Origin: Ignavibacteriales bacterium
GTDB taxonomy: Bacteria > Bacteroidota > Ignavibacteria > Ignavibacteriales > Melioribacteraceae
Direction: 5' to 3'
NCBI GenBank assembly: GCA_020061355.1
Contig: JAGUYK010000017.1
Location: forward strand, 1 to 59,514
Length of the DNA: 59,514 nt
Shown here piece after piece: positions 34,580 through 44,315 of the stretch. How positions within the stretch are numbered: position 1 is the first letter of the stretch; each line of letters begins with the position of its first letter. The translations under genes and the position numbers were made by a program. Below the pieces are notes generated by a model that saw nothing but the letters and a program-made list of their open reading frames with translations, was not told where the DNA came from and searched no databases.

Positions 34580-35452
34580 TTACGAATTGAATTTTGGCAT
34601 TTCTTTAATATGGATATCCCGCTGAGGGAATGGAATTTCAATATTGTTTTCCTTAAAGCGTTTAAATATTTCAAAATAGAGCTGACTTTTGAGAACCCCG
34701 GGCCGATCTATATAATCATTTGTCCAGACTCTCAGATTAAACATCAATGCACTATCAGCATACTCGGTAAAAAGTACATCGGGTTTGGGATCTTTAAGCA
34801 CCCCGGGATTATCGGAAGCAACTTCGATAAGAATTTTCTTAACTTTTTGGGGATCTTCTATGTATGAAACGCCGACCGGATAATTAAATCTTACTTTGCG
34901 GTCCGTGTGACTCCAGTTTATCACCGTTGATGATATGAATTCAGAATTAGGGACAATTATTGAAATATTATCATTGGTAACAATAGTCGTAGCACGCATC
35001 GAAACCTTAATTACATCTCCGGCTACTCCGGCTACCTCAATCCGGTCGCCAACTTTAATAGGTCTCTCAAACAGAATAATCAAACCGCTAACAAAGTTAT
35101 TGGTAATGTTCTGAAGCCCGAAACCAATACCAATGCCAAGCGCTCCAAGTAATATGGTTATGCTGCTTAAATTAATTCCAACAGTTTGCAGTATGATAAT
35201 GAATCCCACAGTCAAAATTACATACCTTAGGATTGTACCTACAGCTATTCTAACTCCAAGTTCAATTTTACTTTTTGCCAGAAGTTTATAAACGATTACC
35301 TTATTCATTTTGCTCGTTAATAAATAAAGTAACCAAAGCAAAAATATTAAGTACGAGAGTGCCCAGAGTGTAATATTTGTTTCACCAATTGAAAATACAG
35401 GAACACTCAGGAATTCAATTATATCTTCTGCTATCTTTTTAATTCCTTCCAT
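34580..35452 (-). CDS. MscS-family mechanosensitive channel
   Basis: A 290-residue channel with three to four N-terminal helices. The pore helix region ILLGALGIGIGFGLQNITNNFVSGLIILFERPIKVGDRIEV near residue 92-130 is unmistakable MscS, followed by the beta domain (VVTNDNISIIVPNSEFISSTVINWSH) and a C-terminal alpha/beta domain ending PFPQRDIHI. It protects cells against hypo-osmotic shock. It sits ten bases after the SLC13 permease gene, likely in one transcript. Confidence 0.93.
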   Translation of the reverse strand: MEGIKKIAEDIIEFLSVPVFSIGETNITLWALSYLIFLLWLLYLLTSKMNKVIVYKLLAKSKIELGVRIAVGTILRYVILTVGFIIILQTVGINLSSITILLGALGIGIGFGLQNITNNFVSGLIILFERPIKVGDRIEVAGVAGDVIKVSMRATTIVTNDNISIIVPNSEFISSTVINWSHTDRKVRFNYPVGVSYIEDPQKVKKILIEVASDNPGVLKDPKPDVLFTEYADSALMFNLRVWTNDYIDRPGVLKSQLYFEIFKRFKENNIEIPFPQRDIHIKEMPKFNS

Positions 35453-35461
35453 ATGACCTCC

Positions 35462-37240
35462 TTAAAAAGGAAAGAAAACAGGAATAAATATAGTTGCAAG
35501 GATCCAGAAAATTAAATTAAGCGGGGTTCCAACTTTTAGAAAATCTGAAAACTTATATTGTCCCACACCATAAATCATTGTGTTTGTCTGGTAACCGACG
35601 GGAGTCATAAAACTTGCCGAGGCTGCGAATGTAACAGCCATTAAAAATGGTTTGGGACTCATACCTAAAGATGATGAAGCGGCAATTGCTATTGGTGCAA
35701 GAAGAACCGCCGTTGCATTGTTAGACATAACTGAAGTTAATAAAGATGTCAATAGAAAAAAGACCGCAATAATTGCATAAGGTCCTAATCCTCCAAATAT
35801 TTCAATCATCTTATTTGATAGAAGAAGAGCAGCACCGGTTTTTTCTAATGCGATACCCAAAGATAAAATTCCTCCAAGAAGAAATATTACATTCCATTCA
35901 ATTGATTTATAAGCTTCTTCAAGGGTAATGCATCTTGTCACAATTAGAAGGATGCAGCCAATTATGGCGCTTACCATTATTGGTAAAATTCCTAATGTTG
36001 CAGTCAGTATAATGCCTAAAATTATTAACAATGCGGGAACAATTTTACTCTTTCTGTATTTTGGAAAATCGATATCGGAAACAATAACAAAGTTTCGATT
36101 ATTTCTTAGCTCGTCATAATCTTCTTTTCTTACTTCGATTAAGAGGGCATCGCCGGCATTAAGATATGTGTTGCTGAATCCAACGTTAAATAATTGTCCT
36201 CTGTGCCTAACAGCCATAGCATTCGCTCTGAAAATACTACGAAACCGGGATGACTTAATTGTTTTACCAATCAGGTCTGAATTTGGAGAAATAATTACTT
36301 CTGCAAGGATTAATTCGTCGGACTTAAAATCCGAATCGTGAAGGTTATGCCGGGCTTTAAATGTAATGCCCACTCTGTCTTTTAATTTTTGAATTTTCTT
36401 AATATCGCATATAACCCGCAGAGTATCATCTGCTTCAAGATAAATTTCAGATAACGGTCTAAGTAACCTGTGTTTATTTCTTATTACTTCAAGAATATCG
36501 ATCTCTAATTCTTTTATAAGCGGGGATTCGGTTAATTTTGTTCCCACCGACTTTGCATCAGGCAGTAAGACAATATCGGTTAAATAATCATTCATCTGGT
36601 ATTTCTGAATTAATTCTCCCTCAAATTCTCTTTTGGGAATTAATTTTACTCCAGCAAAAGTCATATAGATCATTCCGGCAAAAAAGAATAACAATCCCAA
36701 AGAAGAGAATTCAAACATTGTAAAAGCAGGTAAGCCATGCTGAACTGCAATTGAGCTTACAAGAATATTTGTTGATGTTCCGATAAGAGTACAAACTCCA
36801 CCGAACATTGAAGCAAATGAAATTGGCATTAAGAGTTTTGATGGACTTAGCTTATTATCTGTTGCTACACTTAAAAGAATCGGGATAAATATTGCTACTA
36901 CCGGTGTGTTGTTAATAAAAGCAGATACAATACCAACTACTATCATCGTACCAACAAGTCCAACCCAGAAATTATGTTTAAATATTTTTGAAGAGATTAC
37001 ACCAAGATAGCTTACTGCACCTGTTTTTTGTAAAGCAGCACTTACGATAAACATTGCACCAACTGTTATGGTTGCAGTATTACTAAAACCCGAAATTCCT
37101 TCCTCCGGATTTATAATTCCGCTTAGAAGAAGTATCCCCATAACAATAATAGCAGTAAGATCAACCGGAATTTTTTCGGTCGCGAAGAGAAATACGGCGA
37201 TAATGATTACACCAAATACAATTACCATTTCAGTTGTCAT
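35462..37240 (-). CDS. SLC13/CitMHS-type permease with RCK-C domains
   Basis: A 592-residue ion-transporter-superfamily permease. Two halves of about five to six helices each carry [12 protein letters not shown] near residue 110 and [13 protein letters not shown] near 510, the repeated SNT-type motifs of DASS/ArsB transporters. Between them, at about 215-380, lie two TrkA-C/RCK-C-like domains ([17 protein letters not shown] and [18 protein letters not shown]). This arrangement is common in bacterial permeases of anions such as sulfate or dicarboxylates. Substrate undetermined. Confidence 0.88.
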   Translation of the reverse strand: MTTEMVIVFGVIIIAVFLFATEKIPVDLTAIIVMGILLLSGIINPEEGISGFSNTATITVGAMFIVSAALQKTGAVSYLGVISSKIFKHNFWVGLVGTMIVVGIVSAFINNTPVVAIFIPILLSVATDNKLSPSKLLMPISFASMFGGVCTLIGTSTNILVSSIAVQHGLPAFTMFEFSSLGLLFFFAGMIYMTFAGVKLIPKREFEGELIQKYQMNDYLTDIVLLPDAKSVGTKLTESPLIKELEIDILEVIRNKHRLLRPLSEIYLEADDTLRVICDIKKIQKLKDRVGITFKARHNLHDSDFKSDELILAEVIISPNSDLIGKTIKSSRFRSIFRANAMAVRHRGQLFNVGFSNTYLNAGDALLIEVRKEDYDELRNNRNFVIVSDIDFPKYRKSKIVPALLIILGIILTATLGILPIMVSAIIGCILLIVTRCITLEEAYKSIEWNVIFLLGGILSLGIALEKTGAALLLSNKMIEIFGGLGPYAIIAVFFLLTSLLTSVMSNNATAVLLAPIAIAASSSLGMSPKPFLMAVTFAASASFMTPVGYQTNTMIYGVGQYKFSDFLKVGTPLNLIFWILATIFIPVFFPF

Positions 37241-37343
37241 AAAACTTTATGTCCCTACTAAGTATTTAATGTATTATGCTAGAAGTCGGAAAGAAAAAAT
37301 CCGGAAATCAGTTAAACAGTTCTCTTTTGCCGTTTATAATAGC

Positions 37344-39038
37344 TTATAAATTTTTAGGGAATTCATTTAATGCAACCAAAAGTTTATTCAAATCAAATAC
37401 CTGCTTTTCATTTGTAGCCCGTAATTTCACTTCAACCTTTCCTTCTTTCAGGTTCTTTTCACCTACTATTACCTGAACAGGCATTCCAAGAAGATCTGCA
37501 TCATTGAATTTAAATCCGGCACTTACATCATTTCTGTCATCGAATAAAACTTCAAATCCTTCTTTCAGCAAATCTTCATAAAGTTTGTTTGAAGTTTCAG
37601 CAACCGTTGCGTTTTTCATATTCAGTCCGATTAGGTGAATATCGTAAGGGGCAAGTGGTTGCTTCCAGATAATGCCTTTATCATCATAATTTTGTTCGAT
37701 GTAACATGCAAAAATTCTCTCTACTCCTATTCCGTAGCTTCCCATTACAATAGGATGCTCTTTACCGTTCTCGTCAAGATAATTTACGCCCAATGCTTCG
37801 GAATATTTAGTGCCGAGTTTAAATATGTGTCCGAGTTCAATCGCTTTGAAGACTTCAAGAGTTGAACCGCAGCGGATGCATGGTTCTCCGTTTTCAACAG
37901 TACGTAGGTCTGCATATTCAATATTAGGAACATCGCGCTTAAGGTCAATACCGTCGATATGGAAATTGTTCTTATTGGCGCCGCTGTAAATATTGTTAGC
38001 ATCTTTCAATAGGTTATCGGCAATTATTCTATCCTTAAATCCGATCGGTCCGATTGAGCCGGCATCTGCACCGGAGATTTCTTTTAACTCCTCAGGATGT
38101 GCAGGGCGAACATTCCCGCCAAGCAACGAACCAAGTTTAGACTCGTTCACTTCATCGTTGCCCAGCATTAGAACAAGAACCGGTTTTCCATCATGAATAT
38201 AAACACGCGATTTAGCTGTTTCATGTTCGTTAATTTTTAAGAACTCACATAATTCATCAATCGATTTTACATTGGGCGTGGATATTTCATAATACGATTT
38301 ACTCTCTAAATGCCTCGGTGCCGACTTAGCAACCGATTGAGCGACTTCAGCATTAGCAGCGTAACCGCACTTTTCACAATAAGCAATTGTATCTTCTCCG
38401 GCATCGCTCTTAACCATAAATTCTTCAGACTTACTTCCACCCATCGCACCGGAAGAAGCACCTACTACGAAATACTTCAATCCGCATCTATCGAAAATTT
38501 TTCTGTAAGCCATATCATGTTTTGCATAACCAACATCAAGTCCCTCGAAGTCTTTATCGAGTGTGTAGGCATCCTTCATTAAAAATTGTCTTCCGCGTAT
38601 AACCCCGCTTCTTGGTCTCGGTTCGTTTCTGAATTTTGTTTGTATCTGATACCAGATTTGCGGTAGATCTTTATATGAAGTAACTGCACCTTTAGCATGA
38701 AACGCTATAATTTCTTCGTGAGTGGGAGCTAACACATACTCCCGATTCTTTACATGAAAAAGAATATCTCCGAATGCTTCCACACGTCCTGTTGCGTCCC
38801 AGATCTCTTTAGGATTAAGTGCCGGCAGGTGAAATTCCTGACCGCCGATTGCATTCATCTCCTCGCGGATTATATCAGAAATCTTTCTTACAACTTTATA
38901 TCCGAGAGGCAGAAAGGAATAGATTCCGGCCGAGAGCATTCTTACCATTCCTGCGCGGATCATTAAAATATGACTCGGAATGACTGCATCCGAGGGGACT
39001 TCTTTAAGAGTAGGTAAAAAGTTCTTTGTAAATCGCAT
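37344..39038 (-). CDS. proS: Prolyl-tRNA synthetase, bacterial type
   Basis: A 564-residue class II synthetase with the insertion domain of bacterial ProRS. Motif 1 lies around SFLPLGYKVVRKISDIIREEM, motif 2 has TKFRNEPRPRSGVIRGRQFLMKDAY near residue 134, and motif 3 has MGSYGIGVERI near 434. The editing-type insertion (about 220-385) includes SRVYIHDGKPVLVLMLGNDEVNE. The C-terminal anticodon-binding domain begins about 465. Both the insertion and its length argue for the editing-proficient long form. Confidence 0.95.
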   Translation of the reverse strand: MRFTKNFLPTLKEVPSDAVIPSHILMIRAGMVRMLSAGIYSFLPLGYKVVRKISDIIREEMNAIGGQEFHLPALNPKEIWDATGRVEAFGDILFHVKNREYVLAPTHEEIIAFHAKGAVTSYKDLPQIWYQIQTKFRNEPRPRSGVIRGRQFLMKDAYTLDKDFEGLDVGYAKHDMAYRKIFDRCGLKYFVVGASSGAMGGSKSEEFMVKSDAGEDTIAYCEKCGYAANAEVAQSVAKSAPRHLESKSYYEISTPNVKSIDELCEFLKINEHETAKSRVYIHDGKPVLVLMLGNDEVNESKLGSLLGGNVRPAHPEELKEISGADAGSIGPIGFKDRIIADNLLKDANNIYSGANKNNFHIDGIDLKRDVPNIEYADLRTVENGEPCIRCGSTLEVFKAIELGHIFKLGTKYSEALGVNYLDENGKEHPIVMGSYGIGVERIFACYIEQNYDDKGIIWKQPLAPYDIHLIGLNMKNATVAETSNKLYEDLLKEGFEVLFDDRNDVSAGFKFNDADLLGMPVQVIVGEKNLKEGKVEVKLRATNEKQVFDLNKLLVALNEFPKNL

Positions 39039-39211
39039 ATATCACGGGGTTGTTGAAAAATAATGAGCAAAGATAAGAAATGATGTTTGCAATAGAAAAG
39101 AATTGTTCAAGCGGAAATGTACATTTAATGAATATTATTTTTTATTGTTGAAATTTTGAAGAATATTTTGCAGTTTGTAGTTGCAATTAACAAAATTTAA
39201 AGGGGGCTATC

Positions 39212-40436
39212 ATGAAAAGTTCATCATTTGTTGAATTGTCTTCTCACTCACTCACTCACTCACTCATATAGTTATTCTGTTACTGGTCATATCATTATTT
39301 AACAGTTGTCAAGAAGAACTGCTTCAGCCTAAGGAGGAAACTCATACAACGGAGTCAAAAGTTGTAACTGAAATGGTGCTTGGTGTAAAACCTGGAGATG
39401 ATAATCCAGATAAGAGAGCAAAATTTGAGAAGCTGAAAATTGAACATCAAAAACCATATATTCTTTTAAAAAGTCCGGAAGAAGTTTTAAGAGAGTATTT
39501 GGCCAATAGAAAACCGGGCAAGACAATAGGAAAATTAGATAAAAACGAAGATGCAAAATCAGTAATGAGTGGTTCTTGCTATCGAATTGAGACTGAAAAC
39601 TGGGCATTAATAAAATATACGCCATATTCAGGTTTGTTAGGTATTCTTCCCACAAGTGGTTGGCAATCAAATTTAAGTATTCTTGCAGATTTAAAAAATT
39701 ATGGATTTTCTAATATTATATTAGCTGAAATGGCTGCTAGAAATTGTATTAATATAATGGAGCTTTCAGCCGAGATCAGATCTACTTAGGTTTTGATTTC
39801 GAAGGGACTATTGAACAATGTATAACCACATGGGATAGAGGAATTGTAGCCGGTTGCTATATCGATGAGCCATCTGAAACATATCCATGTGCCCAAGCAA
39901 GGTATAGATTGCAAAATTCGATTATACCTTTGTGGAGAAATAAGTTTGGTTATTCCTCTAAAATTGTATTAGGAGACAGAACACATAGATTGGTTCACGA
40001 ATTTGATGATTTGGTTGATGTTGTGAATCAATCTTCTTACCGGGATTATAGTTATTTCTTTTTCGGAGTATATGATTTTATTTATACAGAGGCGGATCAG
40101 AGAGACGCATGGAACTCATTTAATAGTTCGTTTAGTAATAAATTTAATTGTCTTTGGATTAGTGCAAATTCAGATCAAGAGGAATTCAGCGACTTAATTG
40201 GGCATGCAAGAAATATAGGTAAAAATCAAGTGTGGTTATTTGACGGTGGGGATTGGAACACAATTGCTAATTTTTGCTATTATGCTTGGCAAAATCATTT
40301 TATATCGAGACACGAAAGAAAATATATCTATGTTTGGTCTTATGTTGGTTATGAAGATCCATGTTATGATTATCAAATAACTAGTTGGGAGTTAACTGAT
40401 ATTATTGAAACTAGTGAAACTAGAGTGCTCAATTAA
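39212..40436 (+). pseudogene. Broken lipoprotein gene with a CTCA tract in its signal-peptide region
   Basis: An ATG at 39212 with an AAGGGGG ribosome site opens a frame that stops at TAG 39269-39271, just after six CTCA units. The frame shifted by one then reads IVILLLVISLFNSC, an excellent signal peptide with lipobox, followed by a hydrophilic domain to 39789. One more CTCA (or two fewer) would join the ATG to it. A second break occurs near 39750-39780: the downstream frame continues YNGAFSRDQIYLGFDFEG and runs to 40436. The joined protein would have about 405 residues and contains VAGCYIDEPSE and WLFDGGDWNT, faintly like a TIM-barrel glycosidase. No family is firmly recognised. It may be a decayed contingency gene, or one or both breaks could be sequencing errors. 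Confidence 0.6.
39243..39266. repeat. Tetranucleotide microsatellite (CTCA)6
   Basis: Six exact, uninterrupted CTCA copies occupy 24 bases. They lie 31 bases after a start codon with a good ribosome site and directly before a lipoprotein signal-peptide frame. Three copies encode the four residues SLTH. Exact tetranucleotide tracts in such a place are the hallmark of slipped-strand phase variation. Confidence 0.9.
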
Positions 40437-40458
40437 TTAAGATATCTAAGAGGCAGAT

Positions 40459-41058
40459 ATGAAAAAACTCAAGTTTTCATTTTTGTTTTTTTGTTTTTTC
40501 CTTAGTCAGGAAATAGTTTCACAAAGTTTTCAAGGAAGCATCATTGTTGAGTCAGCAGCTTTGGTTATTAAAAAGCATCAGGAAAATTTTCTTTACATCG
40601 AAAACAATGGAATTATAACTTCAGAGTTTACTTCTGAAGATAAAAGATTAATTCTCTCCGGCTATGGTGTTTATTATAGTGCAAAGTGGAATGTTGGTAA
40701 GCAAATTCAATTAGAAATTCGCCCTGGTTACTTTTTTTCAGAAAAGATTTTTGAAGGATTACAAGTCGGTAGTTATTTGAGATATTTGTTTCCGAAAGGA
40801 TATTATGGAATATTGGGCTTTACTACCGAATTACATTCTGGTGGCGGTGGTAATTCTTATAATCCAACACAACACACATTTACAGCTGGATTATCAATAG
40901 GAAAAATGATAAACAACAAGTTCAGTGCTTTGCTAAGTGTAAATAAAACACTAACCGAATATGCTGGAAGTAATAGAACTAATTTCAGCAATCCCAATTG
41001 GGTGCTTTATCAATATTTATACTGGATTATTAAAATTGGAGTTGAATTAAATATTTGA
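40459..41058 (+). CDS. Secreted, probable outer-membrane beta-barrel hypothetical protein
   Basis: A 199-residue protein with a signal peptide (about 1-21, ending VSQS). The rest is alternating aromatic/polar strands: GYGVYYSAKWNVGKQIQLEIRPGYFF, SYLRYLFPKGYYGILGFTTEL, HTFTAGLSIGKMI. These look like an eight-stranded barrel, ending IKIGVELNI with a hydrophobic last residue as in outer-membrane barrels. The family is not recognised. It follows the broken lipoprotein gene by 22 bases and looks like a paralogue, in size and layout, of the next gene. Confidence 0.6.
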   Translation: MKKLKFSFLFFCFFLSQEIVSQSFQGSIIVESAALVIKKHQENFLYIENNGIITSEFTSEDKRLILSGYGVYYSAKWNVGKQIQLEIRPGYFFSEKIFEGLQVGSYLRYLFPKGYYGILGFTTELHSGGGGNSYNPTQHTFTAGLSIGKMINNKFSALLSVNKTLTEYAGSNRTNFSNPNWVLYQYLYWIIKIGVELNI

Positions 41059-41156
41059 AAACCTGGTGCAGTATTAGGCAGTGTTTAATTTCATTAATTA
41101 TAGCATTAAGTCATGTAAATGTTTTTTCTTTATAATAGAATTTTCTTAATAATGAT

Positions 41157-41768
41157 ATGCTTGTTAGAAAATTAATAACGGTACTCAGTTTTATTTTGTT
41201 TAATAAATTACTTTTCTCGCAAACCTATTTAGGTCTTAGAATTGACCCACTTATCTACGCCGCAAGTGTTGAAAAAGTTAAGTATGGTCCGGAAGAAAGT
41301 GAAACAAATAGTCTTAAAGTAAAGGTTAGCATAATTCCAAAGATTTCTTTTACAACAAGTTTATCTGAGCGTTTAAAGCTAAATGCAAGAGCCGGGATTG
41401 TATTGGGAAGTATTTTTGAAACTGAAATATTTGACAGACTTTATCGCGGCATTGAAGGTTCGTTATTAATAAACTATAATTTTGATCCCAAACAATATTT
41501 AATATTCGGTATAAATGCTCATATTCAAGCGGAATTTGGTGGCAACACATATAGTGGAAATTCCGTGTTTGTACCACATGTGGTTTTAGGGCTTGGCGTT
41601 TTTACAAGTCAAAATTTTTCATTAGAATTTCAATTTAATTTACCTTTAAATAAAGAAGTCTATGGGATATCTAGAGAATTTGAGACAGTAACTTATTATT
41701 CGATCAGACATTTTTATCATGTTGCTGCAATGTTGAATATGAGTTTCGGATTTGATTGCGAACTCTAA
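41157..41768 (+). CDS. Secreted, probable outer-membrane beta-barrel hypothetical protein (second copy)
   Basis: A 203-residue protein with an N-terminal signal peptide (LITVLSFILFNKLLFSQT) and barrel-like strands: RLKLNARAGIVLGSIF, GSLLINYNFDPKQYLIFGINAHIQAEFGG, PHVVLGLGVFTSQNFSLEFQFNLPL. The order of strands and the Gly-Gly-Asn turn after a long strand (EFGGNTY here, SGGGGNSY in the previous gene) suggest divergence from a common ancestor. Function unknown. It lies 98 bases after its neighbour. Confidence 0.6.
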   Translation: MLVRKLITVLSFILFNKLLFSQTYLGLRIDPLIYAASVEKVKYGPEESETNSLKVKVSIIPKISFTTSLSERLKLNARAGIVLGSIFETEIFDRLYRGIEGSLLINYNFDPKQYLIFGINAHIQAEFGGNTYSGNSVFVPHVVLGLGVFTSQNFSLEFQFNLPLNKEVYGISREFETVTYYSIRHFYHVAAMLNMSFGFDCEL

Positions 41769-41908
41769 CTTTATTTTAATTATTTTTTTCTTATGAGGAG
41801 ACGTTTATACGACTCCTCATATCGTACTGCTATTAAAATTACTGAACTAGTCATTTTCTACTTATCTTTGCAATAATTAATTTATAAAAGAATTATTTTA
41901 TTAAAGAG

Positions 41909-42754
41909 ATGAAAATGATTGGTTTTAATCCCGCAACACAGGACGCGCCTAACGACCCCAAATTTCCAGCCTCGATGCAGCCACTTTCATTTACAAGTAA
42001 AGGATGTAGATTGCTCGGCACCTTTTTTCTTGCATCAGGAGAAGGACTTCATCCAACTGTTCTCCTGCTTCACGGTTTTCCGGGGAATGAAATTAATTAC
42101 GACATTGCCCATGCTGTGCGAAGAATGGGTTACAACGTAATGGTATTTCACTACCGCGGATGCTGGGGAAGTGAAGGCGATTATTTATGGACAAACCTTG
42201 TTGAAGATACCGATTCAGCTATTCAATTCTTGAAGAGCGGGGAAGCGGGGGAAAAATACAAAGTTGATAGGAATGAAATTGTTCTTATAGGTCACAGCAT
42301 GGGAGGATTTGCCGCTACATACAATTCAATTAAATATGATGACATAAACAATGTTGCATCGCTTGCCGGTTTCAATGCAGGGCTCTTTGGTGAATTTATT
42401 GAAGGGAATAATGAGTTGATTCAATTCAGTGCAGATACGATGCAGCCGGCAATGGAGTTTGTTAAGTGTGAGTCGGCGGTAACATTACTTAATGAAATGA
42501 TATCGAATAAAAAAGAGTGGAATCTGTTAAATCATCTCGATACTCTTTCGGGAAAAAACTGGCTGATTGTCAGTTCTAAGTATGATACGATTGCACCTCT
42601 GGAGATTCATCATAAACCGTTAGTTGGTGCATTGAAAATGTCCGGCGCAGCAAATTTTGAAGAACATATTTTAGAAACCGGTCACTCCTTCTCCGATAGC
42701 AGAATAAAGCTTACAAGAATTATTTGCGAATGGTTAAGTCAATTAAAATTTTAG
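41909..42754 (+). CDS. Alpha/beta hydrolase
   Basis: A 281-residue cytosolic hydrolase. LLLHGFPGNEINYD near residue 51 holds the oxyanion HGF motif, and LIGHSMGGFAA near 127 gives the nucleophile Ser. The final His is in LETGHSFSD near 262, with the acid probably in SSKYDTIAP. No signal peptide is present. The substrate cannot be inferred. Its stop lies only 11 bases before the likely decarboxylase start, so the two genes are probably co-transcribed. Confidence 0.85.
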   Translation: MKMIGFNPATQDAPNDPKFPASMQPLSFTSKGCRLLGTFFLASGEGLHPTVLLLHGFPGNEINYDIAHAVRRMGYNVMVFHYRGCWGSEGDYLWTNLVEDTDSAIQFLKSGEAGEKYKVDRNEIVLIGHSMGGFAATYNSIKYDDINNVASLAGFNAGLFGEFIEGNNELIQFSADTMQPAMEFVKCESAVTLLNEMISNKKEWNLLNHLDTLSGKNWLIVSSKYDTIAPLEIHHKPLVGALKMSGAANFEEHILETGHSFSDSRIKLTRIICEWLSQLKF

Positions 42755-42789
42755 AGAGCAAGAGTATGAGCAAGATCAAGAGCAAGATT
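42754..42789. repeat. Hexad repeat forming the start of the decarboxylase gene
   Basis: Six consecutive hexads read GAGAGC, AAGAGT, ATGAGC, AAGATC, AAGAGC, AAGATT. The third unit supplies the ATG and the rest encode the first codons (MSKIKSKI). The pattern matches those at 22168, 44225 and 55476. Confidence 0.7.
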
Positions 42790-44217
42790 TTGGGTGATAT
42801 GCCCTCTGAAGAATTCAAAAAGTACGGCTACCAATTAATCGATTGGGTAGCTGATTACCTTGATAACATTGAATCGAATCCTGTACTTGCACAGGTGAAA
42901 CCCGGTGATATTAAATCACAATTACCGAAAGAAGCTCCCAGGAATAATGAATCGTTCGACGAGATGATTGAGGACTTGAATAGAATTATAATGCCGGGGA
43001 TTACTCACTGGAATCATCCGAATTTTATGGCATATTTTAATTCAACATCGAGCGGACCGGGAATTCTTGGTGAATTGCTTGCCGCAGCAATTAATGCAAA
43101 CGGAATGGTCTGGAAATCGAATCCTTCGGGGACAGAGCTTGAAGAGACTGTTCTCCATTGGTTCCTGGACATGATTGGATTACCCCAAAATTATTTTGGT
43201 GTTGTATATGATACGGCTTCAGTAAGCTCTATGCATGCAATAGCCGCAGCACGTGAGCACACAGGTTTGGATATTCGTTCTAAAGGTTTATCAGGACTAC
43301 CCAAATTAATTTTGTATTGCACCGAACATTCACACTCATCAATTGATAAAGGAGCATTAACGCTTGGAATTGGTTTGGATGGAATAAGAAAAATTCCAAC
43401 CGATGAAAATTTTGCAATGATTCCGGAAAAGTTAGCAGACGCTATAAAAGGCGATAGAGCGAAAGGATCTGTTCCGTTCTGTGTAGTTGCAACAATCGGA
43501 ACTACATCATCAACAGCAGTCGATCCGGTGGAGGAAATTGCTAAAATCTGTGAACGTGAAAAGACCTGGCTTCATGTTGATAGCGCTTACGCCGGAGTCA
43601 CAGCGATGCTTCCGGAAATGAAAAGTTATTTTAAGGGGATGGAAAAAGCTGATTCGATTGTTATCAATCCTCATAAGTGGCTCTTTGTCCCGGTCGATTT
43701 CAGTATTCTTTATACTCGCAAACCGGAGATTTTGAAAAGAGCTTTTAGTCTAACACCCGAATACTTAAAAACCACGGAAGAGACTGCAATAAATTATATG
43801 GATTACGGAATTCAACTTGGCAGACGATTCCGCGCAATCAAATTCTGGTTTGTGCTTCGCTACTTTGGAGTGGAAGGACTCAAAGAGAGACTGGGAGAAC
43901 ATCTTAGACTGGCAAAACTTTTTGCTGGCTGGGTTGATGAAAATCCTAACTTTGAAAGATTAGCTCCAGTTTATTTTGGGACAATTTGTTTTCGTGCTAT
44001 ACCTAATAATATTCTAAGTGAAAACGAATTAAATATTCTGAACGAAAAGTTACTCGACTCAATAAATAAGTCTGGCAAACTGTTTCTTGTTCATACAAAA
44101 CTGAATGGAAAGTTTACAATACGGGTGGTAATCTCCGGACTACGGATGGAAGAAAGGCATGTTAAACTTGCATGGGAAATAATAAACTCTGAGTTGGTTA
44201 AATTAATTTCATCCTGA
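42766..44217 (+). CDS. Group II PLP-dependent (aromatic) amino acid decarboxylase
   Basis: The frame is open from 42724, but MPSEEFKKYGYQLIDWVADYL marks the conserved start. The ATG at 42766 is preferred, giving 483 residues. The PLP lysine is K304 in INPHKWLFVP. WNHPNFMAYFNSTSSGPGILGELL near residue 80 and the VDSAYAG motif just before are characteristic of aromatic-L-amino-acid/tyrosine decarboxylases, and FRAIKFWFVLRYFGVEGL near 360 is the conserved helix of the family. It likely makes an aromatic amine; precise substrate uncertain. The first eight codons come from a hexad repeat. Confidence 0.9.
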   Translation: MSKIKSKILGDMPSEEFKKYGYQLIDWVADYLDNIESNPVLAQVKPGDIKSQLPKEAPRNNESFDEMIEDLNRIIMPGITHWNHPNFMAYFNSTSSGPGILGELLAAAINANGMVWKSNPSGTELEETVLHWFLDMIGLPQNYFGVVYDTASVSSMHAIAAAREHTGLDIRSKGLSGLPKLILYCTEHSHSSIDKGALTLGIGLDGIRKIPTDENFAMIPEKLADAIKGDRAKGSVPFCVVATIGTTSSTAVDPVEEIAKICEREKTWLHVDSAYAGVTAMLPEMKSYFKGMEKADSIVINPHKWLFVPVDFSILYTRKPEILKRAFSLTPEYLKTTEETAINYMDYGIQLGRRFRAIKFWFVLRYFGVEGLKERLGEHLRLAKLFAGWVDENPNFERLAPVYFGTICFRAIPNNILSENELNILNEKLLDSINKSGKLFLVHTKLNGKFTIRVVISGLRMEERHVKLAWEIINSELVKLISS

Positions 44218-44224
44218 TTATTAA

Positions 44225-44260
44225 CTTGTCTTGATCATGATTAAGTACATGAGCAAGATT
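44225..44260. repeat. Hexad repeat between decarboxylase and csp terminator
   Basis: The units CTTGTC, TTGATC, ATGATT, AAGTAC, ATGAGC, AAGATT are contiguous. It begins eight bases after the decarboxylase stop and ends just before the cold-shock gene terminator. Confidence 0.6.
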
Positions 44261-44262
44261 AT

Positions 44263-44288
44263 TAATAAAAACCCCGCCAAAGCGGGGT
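44263..44288 (-). terminator. Rho-independent terminator of the cold-shock gene
   Basis: ACCCCGC at 44271-44277 pairs with GCGGGGT at 44282-44288 around a four-base loop. On the minus strand the stem is followed by TTTTTATTAAT, so it terminates the csp transcript 28 bases after its stop. Confidence 0.88.
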
Positions 44289-44315
44289 CTGCACGAGATT
44301 AAAATAATAATTCTA

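Noticed and set aside
39373-39789. A separate 138-residue cytosolic protein starting at ATG 39373
   Set aside because: The same frame extends upstream through a lipobox signal peptide, and there is no good ribosome site at 39373. It is better read as part of the broken lipoprotein gene.
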